Shown piece after piece: positions 5,222 to 6,357 of a DNA stretch of 6,357 nt (position 1 is its first letter; each line of letters opens with the position of its first letter). The stretch is taken from assembly GCA_002482405.1 (NCBI GenBank), contig DLFX01000020.1:14736-21092 (forward strand), written 5' to 3'. The notes beneath the pieces are model-generated. The model was not told where the DNA came from, did not search any database, and was given only the letters and a program-made list of their open reading frames with translations. Both the position numbers and the translations under genes were made by a program. The stretch is from Firmicutes bacterium UBA7709. GTDB lineage: Bacteria > Bacillota_A > Clostridia > Peptostreptococcales > Anaerovoracaceae.

Positions 5222-5925
5222 TGCTGGAAATTAAAGATTTACAAGTTCACTACGGTGGAATTCACGCCCTCAGAGGCATCAGCTTAAACGTAGAAGACGG
5301 CAAGATCATCTCCCTTATAGGGGCTAACGGAGCCGGAAAAAGCACGACGTTGAAAGCGATCATGAGTCAGGTTCAGAAAACCTCCGGCGCGGTCATTTAT
5401 GACGGAAAAGATATCACAAATAAAAAAACGAGAGACATCGTAATGGAAGGGGTCATCCTTACTCCGGAAGGCAGAAGGGTATTTCCCGATCTGACAGTGG
5501 ATGAAAATATTACTCTGGGCGCGTATACAAGAAGGGACAAGGCGGAAATCACCAAGGACAGGAAATGGGTATTTGAGCTTTTTCCGCGGCTGGAAGAGAG
5601 AAAATGGCAGGCAGCTGGAACCCTTTCCGGCGGAGAACAGCAGATGCTGGCGGTGGCCCGTTCCCTGATGGGCAGGCCCAAACTCCTGATGATGGATGAA
5701 CCTTCCCTCGGACTTGCGCCCCTTATCGTAAAGAGCATATTCGGAATCATCAAGGAGATCAACAAGGCGGGCGTGAACGTACTGCTGATTGAGCAGAACG
5801 CAAAGGCGGCCCTGGAAATTTCCGATTACGGATATGTAATGGAAACCGGAGTCATTACTATTTCGGGAACAGGAAAAGAACTGCTGGTCAACGACCAGGT
5901 CCGCAAGGCGTACCTGGGAGAGTAA
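5221..5925 (+). CDS. livF: Branched-chain amino acid ABC transporter, ATP-binding protein LivF
   Basis: This 234-residue ATPase has the length and special features of LivF. Motifs are Walker A GANGAGKST (34-42), signature LSGGEQQ (135-141) and Walker B KLLMMDEP (154-161, with D159 and E160). Two positions differ from standard ABC ATPases in the way known for LivF: TPEGRRVF (81-88) has Glu where the Q-loop glutamine is expected, and LLIEQN (188-193) has Gln192 in place of the switch histidine. These mark the subfamily and are not defects. The start overlaps the livG stop by one base (TAATG), with GGAGG 4 nt upstream. The gene is followed after 22 nt by a second binding protein, apparently in the same operon, with no terminator between. 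Confidence 0.94.
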   Translation: MLEIKDLQVHYGGIHALRGISLNVEDGKIISLIGANGAGKSTTLKAIMSQVQKTSGAVIYDGKDITNKKTRDIVMEGVILTPEGRRVFPDLTVDENITLGAYTRRDKAEITKDRKWVFELFPRLEERKWQAAGTLSGGEQQMLAVARSLMGRPKLLMMDEPSLGLAPLIVKSIFGIIKEINKAGVNVLLIEQNAKAALEISDYGYVMETGVITISGTGKELLVNDQVRKAYLGE

Positions 5926-5947
5926 CAGCACTGAAGGAGAAAAACCA

Positions 5948-6357
5948 ATGAAAAAGGTCTCATCTTTGTTGGCGGCTGCGCTGATGCTTGCTGCATTCAT
6001 GACAGGCTGCGGCAGCGACAACAAGAGCAGCGACGAAAGCACATTGCCCGATACGATCAAGATCGGCATATTTGAGCCCCTGACCGGTTCGGATGCCGCC
6101 GGCGGAGAGCTGGAGAAGAAGGGCATCGACCTTGCCTATAAACTTTATCCCAATGTAACCATTAACGGGAGAGAAATCCCCGTCGAACTGAAGTACGCTG
6201 ACAATAAATCGGACAAAATAGAATCTGAAAATGCGGCAAAAAAACTGGTGAATGATTTTGGCGCAAACATCGTACTGGGCAGCTGGGGAAGTTCCAACTC
6301 CATCGCTGCGGGACCGGTCTTCAAAGAAGCCAAAGTTCCTGCAATCGGAACATCCTG
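5948..6357 (+). CDS. Second branched-chain amino acid-type substrate-binding lipoprotein (N-terminal part)
   Basis: The first 136 codons are present; the gene runs off the right edge without a stop. It begins MKKVSSLLAAALMLAAFMTG followed by the lipidated cysteine at position 21, a lipoprotein signal of the same length as in livJ. A short Ser/Asp linker leads into DTIKIGIFEPLTGSD, the start of a type I periplasmic-binding fold (Peripla_BP_6). Ligand loops GSWGSS and AIGTS near the break correspond to GSYGSG and AVGAS of the first binding protein, so the two are paralogues. The middle differs clearly (LAYKLYPNVTINGREIPVEL), which may mean a different ligand preference. The ATG has AAGGAGA (5934-5940) with a proper spacer and lies only 22 nt after livF, so it belongs to the operon. 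Confidence 0.9.
   Translation, partial: MKKVSSLLAAALMLAAFMTGCGSDNKSSDESTLPDTIKIGIFEPLTGSDAAGGELEKKGIDLAYKLYPNVTINGREIPVELKYADNKSDKIESENAAKKLVNDFGANIVLGSWGSSNSIAAGPVFKEAKVPAIGTS

Noticed and set aside
5301..5796. Missing Q-loop glutamine and switch histidine in LivF
   Set aside because: Glu and Gln at these positions are normal for the LivF subfamily, so they do not indicate a broken ATPase.
5284..6126. Long 280-codon open frame on the minus strand across livF and the second binding protein
   Set aside because: It is the shadow of two clear plus-strand genes; its translation lacks domain features and it has no plausible ribosome binding site context.

Overview
The window looks like part of the chromosome of an anaerobic, spore-forming member of the Clostridia. 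The evidence is an N-terminal fragment of a CotF-like spore coat protein, a small rubredoxin-domain protein of a type common in strict anaerobes, strong AGGAGG-type ribosome binding sites, AT-rich promoter regions and intermediate-GC coding DNA. The genus cannot be named from the sequence alone.

Left part (1-577, minus strand): the start of a spore coat (CotF/ferritin-like) gene with a TTG start runs off the left edge. Upstream of it lies a 109-residue protein with an N-terminal rubredoxin-type CxxC...CxxC knuckle pair. Positions 578-939 hold no gene. They carry two divergent sigma-A type promoters, one for the rubredoxin-like gene and one for the transporter operon, and a leader of about 160 nt in front of the first transporter gene.

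Right part (940-6357, plus strand): a high-affinity branched-chain amino acid (LIV/HAAT type) ABC transporter operon in the order livJ (lipoprotein binding protein), livH and livM (permeases), livG and livF (ATPases), then a second livJ-like binding protein cut by the right edge. livJ and livH are separated by 210 bp with two large stem-loops, a layout suited to making more binding protein than membrane complex. From livH onward the genes abut or overlap (livH/livM 0 nt, livM/livG 8 nt, livG/livF 1 nt), so they should be translationally coupled. The first binding protein captures the ligand outside the membrane, LivH/LivM form the channel and LivG/LivF drive it. The second binding protein probably feeds the same channel with a different ligand preference.

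The most striking anomaly is in livM. The natural start directly after livH (ATG ATG at 3280) is followed by an in-frame TAA at codon 7, yet the frame beyond it still encodes a typical first membrane helix leading into LivM. Either livM carries a nonsense mutation, or there is a base error, or the stop is bypassed. Other points are hairpins in several 5' leaders, CodY-like motifs at the operon promoter, and an extra segment in LivG. I see no mobile element, CRISPR array, tRNA or rRNA, and no convincing new biological system; most of the window is a conventional transport operon.
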